The notes below the pieces were generated by a model. The model did not search any database. It worked only from the letters and a program-made list of their open reading frames with translations, and was not told the DNA's origin. Made by a program: the position numbers and the translations under genes. From NCBI GenBank assembly GCA_964460345.1, contig CAYWRO010000124.1, forward strand, positions 1 through 6,972: 6,972 nucleotides of DNA, given 5' to 3'. This document shows, piece after piece, positions 5,305 to 6,972 of the stretch; position 1 is the first letter of the stretch, and each line of letters begins with the position of its first letter. The DNA is from CAYWRO01 sp964460345 (lineage in GTDB: Bacteria; Planctomycetota; Phycisphaerae; Phycisphaerales; UBA1924).

Positions 5305-5310
5305 AAGGAG
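5305..5310 (+). promoter_or_regulatory. Shine-Dalgarno site for the PhoH gene
   Basis: AAGGAG lies 12 nt before ATG 5323, a longer spacing than usual. It favours 5323 over the in-frame TTG at 5257, which would place the leader hairpin inside the coding region. Confidence 0.5.
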
Positions 5311-5322
5311 CGTCGCGCTCAT

Positions 5323-6867
5323 ATGCCCAGAATCGTCGAGGTGGACCAGACGGGCGGCCCCGCTGCGGGTGGACAGGGAAAGGGTCAGGGAGACGGTAAC
5401 AGTGCGGGCGGAAGGGGCGGGGCCGGGGGGGCGGTGCAGACGGGCGTGAAGCGTGAAGCGGGGGCGGACGGCAAGGCCGTGATCAAGCATTTCGTGCTGG
5501 ACACGAACGTTCTTCTGCACAACCCCAATGCGCTGTTCGTCTTTGACGAGCACGAGGTGATCATCCCGTTCCCGGTCATCGAGGAACTGGACCGGCTGAA
5601 GCGCAGCGACGACGACATCGGGCGGAACGCGCGGCAGTGCATCCGGTACCTGGACCAGCTTCGCGTTCTGGGGCGGTTGACGGACGGCGTCGAGTGGGGC
5701 GCGGTGCGGCCGACGGCGCTGAAGAGCGGCCGCGTGCGGATCGATGCGCAGGAGCACACGCGTCCGCCGCTGCTTGCCGAGCCGACGGCGGACAACCGGA
5801 TCATCGCCTCGGCGTGGGCGCTGCATGAGCAGGGCGTTCACGCGGTGTTCGTCAGCAAGGATCTCAATGCGCGCATCAAGAGCGATGCGCTCAACATCAT
5901 CACCGAGGATTTCGAGAACCAGAAGGTCGACGCCGACCGGCTGTACACGGGCTATGAGAGCATTTCGGTCCCGAGTGAGCTGATCAACGAGCTGTACGCC
6001 GAGCGCATGCTGGCGGTTGAGAAGCTCGAGGAGTACATGGTGGAGGAGCTGGTTGACGGCTCGATCCGCCATCGCGACCTGACGGCGAACGAATACCTCG
6101 TGATGCGCGACCTGGAGGATGATGGCCACACCGGCCTGGCGCGTCGGCTGGCGGATACGGATCACCTGATTCCGGTGACGGGGCCGCGCAAGCCGACCTT
6201 CGGCATCATGCCGCGGAACGTGCAGCAGACGATGGCGCTGGACCTGCTGCTGGATGACGAGGTGCAGCTTGTGACGCTGCTGGGAACAGCGGGCACGGGC
6301 AAGACGCTGCTGGCCGTGGCGGCGGGGATGGCGAAGGTCTTTACTGAGGAGCGGTACGACAAGCTGCTGGTTGCGCGGCCGATCATGCCGATGGGACGCG
6401 ACATCGGTTACCTGCCGGGCGACAAGGATGAGAAGCTTACGGCGTGGATGCAGCCGATCTTCGACAACCTGAGTTACCTTCTGAGCACGCGCGGGTCGCC
6501 GATGCAGTCGCCGGAGAGCCACACGACGGAGCAGCGCATTCAGAAGCTGCTGGCGGATGGGCGGCTCGTGCTCGAGCCGTTGACGTACATCCGCGGGCGG
6601 TCGATTCCGCACCAGTTCATCATCATCGACGAGGCGCAGAACCTGACGCCGCACGAGGTGAAGACGATTGTCAGCCGCGTGGGTGAGAAGACAAAGATCG
6701 TGCTCACCGGCGACATCGGGCAGATCGACAACCCGTACCTGGATTCATCTTCCAACGGACTGAGCTACGCCGTGGAGAAGATGAAGGGGTTGTCCATGGT
6801 CGGGCACGTCACGCTGACGCGGAGTGAGCGCAGCGAACTGGCGAGTTTGGCGGCGAACCTGTTGTAA
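5323..6867 (+). CDS. phoH2: PIN-PhoH protein (PhoH2-type ATPase/ribonuclease)
   Basis: The 514-residue cytosolic protein has a PIN nuclease domain followed by a PhoH ATPase domain, the PhoH2 (YlaK-type) architecture. Characterised PhoH2 proteins act as ATP-dependent RNA helicases and ribonucleases. The PIN domain (about 55-195) shows the acidic metal-binding set: D60 in FVLDTNVLL, E87/E88 in VIEELD, D158 in TADNRI and D180 in SKDLNARIK. The PhoH domain (about 290-514) has Walker A GTAGTGKT (321-328), the region LLVARPIMPMGRDIGYLPGD (348-367), Walker B FIIIDEAQN (432-440) and TGDIGQID (462-469). All key residues are intact, so an active enzyme is expected. The N-terminal 50 residues form a Gly/Ala/Gln-rich, probably disordered extension before the PIN domain. 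The gene follows the DUF456 gene by 168 bp with its own leader structure and possible promoter, and probably forms its own transcription unit. Confidence 0.95.
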   Translation: MPRIVEVDQTGGPAAGGQGKGQGDGNSAGGRGGAGGAVQTGVKREAGADGKAVIKHFVLDTNVLLHNPNALFVFDEHEVIIPFPVIEELDRLKRSDDDIGRNARQCIRYLDQLRVLGRLTDGVEWGAVRPTALKSGRVRIDAQEHTRPPLLAEPTADNRIIASAWALHEQGVHAVFVSKDLNARIKSDALNIITEDFENQKVDADRLYTGYESISVPSELINELYAERMLAVEKLEEYMVEELVDGSIRHRDLTANEYLVMRDLEDDGHTGLARRLADTDHLIPVTGPRKPTFGIMPRNVQQTMALDLLLDDEVQLVTLLGTAGTGKTLLAVAAGMAKVFTEERYDKLLVARPIMPMGRDIGYLPGDKDEKLTAWMQPIFDNLSYLLSTRGSPMQSPESHTTEQRIQKLLADGRLVLEPLTYIRGRSIPHQFIIIDEAQNLTPHEVKTIVSRVGEKTKIVLTGDIGQIDNPYLDSSSNGLSYAVEKMKGLSMVGHVTLTRSERSELASLAANLL

Positions 6868-6925
6868 AGGGTGTGCGCGATCTGGAGTTGGGTCCGGGGG
6901 GAGACGCTGAGGTTTGTTTGGGTGC

Positions 6926-6960
6926 CACGGCTCGACGCGGTACTCCGCGGCGCAGCCGTG
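6926..6960 (+). repeat. Compound hairpin downstream of PhoH
   Basis: cacggct (6926-6932) pairs with agccgtg (6954-6960). Inside, cg (6933-6934) pairs with cg (6951-6952), and cgcgg (6936-6940) pairs with ccgcg (6945-6949) around a tact loop, with one A/G mismatch and one bulged C. It begins 59 nt after the PhoH stop codon. There is no T-run directly after it, so a classical intrinsic terminator is not clear. The outer arm word ggtgccacggctc resembles the reverse complement of the palindrome at 1866-1890, suggesting a related repeat. The remaining bases of the window hold no visible gene. Confidence 0.5.
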
Positions 6961-6972
6961 CGGACGTTCTTG

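Noticed and set aside
5161..6654. Long antisense open frame opposite PhoH
   Set aside because: It is fully opposite a gene with intact PIN and Walker motifs, and its composition (Arg, His, Leu, Gln) is typical of high-GC shadows.

Overview
The window is high-GC bacterial DNA with every supported gene on the + strand. The organism is most likely a planctomycete, possibly of the Phycisphaerae. That placement is an inference from three things: the GC-rich codon use, a tandem pair of secreted-type amidohydrolases, and dispersed repeats of the 'caccgcggag...' kind that I associate with such genomes. No rRNA or other marker gene is present to confirm it.

Layout. Positions 1-792 hold the C-terminal part of an amidohydrolase cut by the window edge. 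Positions 984-2465 hold a second, exported amidohydrolase-like protein whose metal-binding positions are mostly lost. The two probably form a catalytic / non-catalytic pair. A 75-residue conserved-looking small protein follows (2524-2751), then an unrecognised 162-residue protein with a Pro/Ala/Arg-rich tail (2937-3425). A three-copy array of short palindromes (3441-3538) separates this from a diacylglycerol-kinase-family lipid kinase (3555-4598) and a DUF456 membrane protein (4642-5154). After a structured leader comes a PIN-PhoH ATPase/ribonuclease of the PhoH2 type (5323-6867). The last 105 bases hold a compound hairpin and no gene.

How the genes relate. The amidohydrolases probably act together outside the cytoplasm. 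The lipid kinase and the DUF456 protein are 43 bp apart and could be co-transcribed; both act at the membrane. PhoH has its own spacer, leader and a possible promoter, and looks independently regulated. No single pathway joins the whole window.

The most unusual content is the repeats. Two inverted copies of a 31-bp GC-rich repeat flank the start of the second amidohydrolase, and one of them encodes part of its signal peptide. A tight palindrome sits in frame in the middle of the same gene. Similar tight palindromes (stem 7-9 bp, loop 2-3 nt) occur in the three-copy array and in the PhoH leader, and a related larger hairpin lies beyond PhoH. A perfect 14-bp palindrome touches the start codon of the DUF456 gene. 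I see no defence system, CRISPR, transposase, tRNA or rRNA. The genes themselves are ordinary housekeeping or accessory families.
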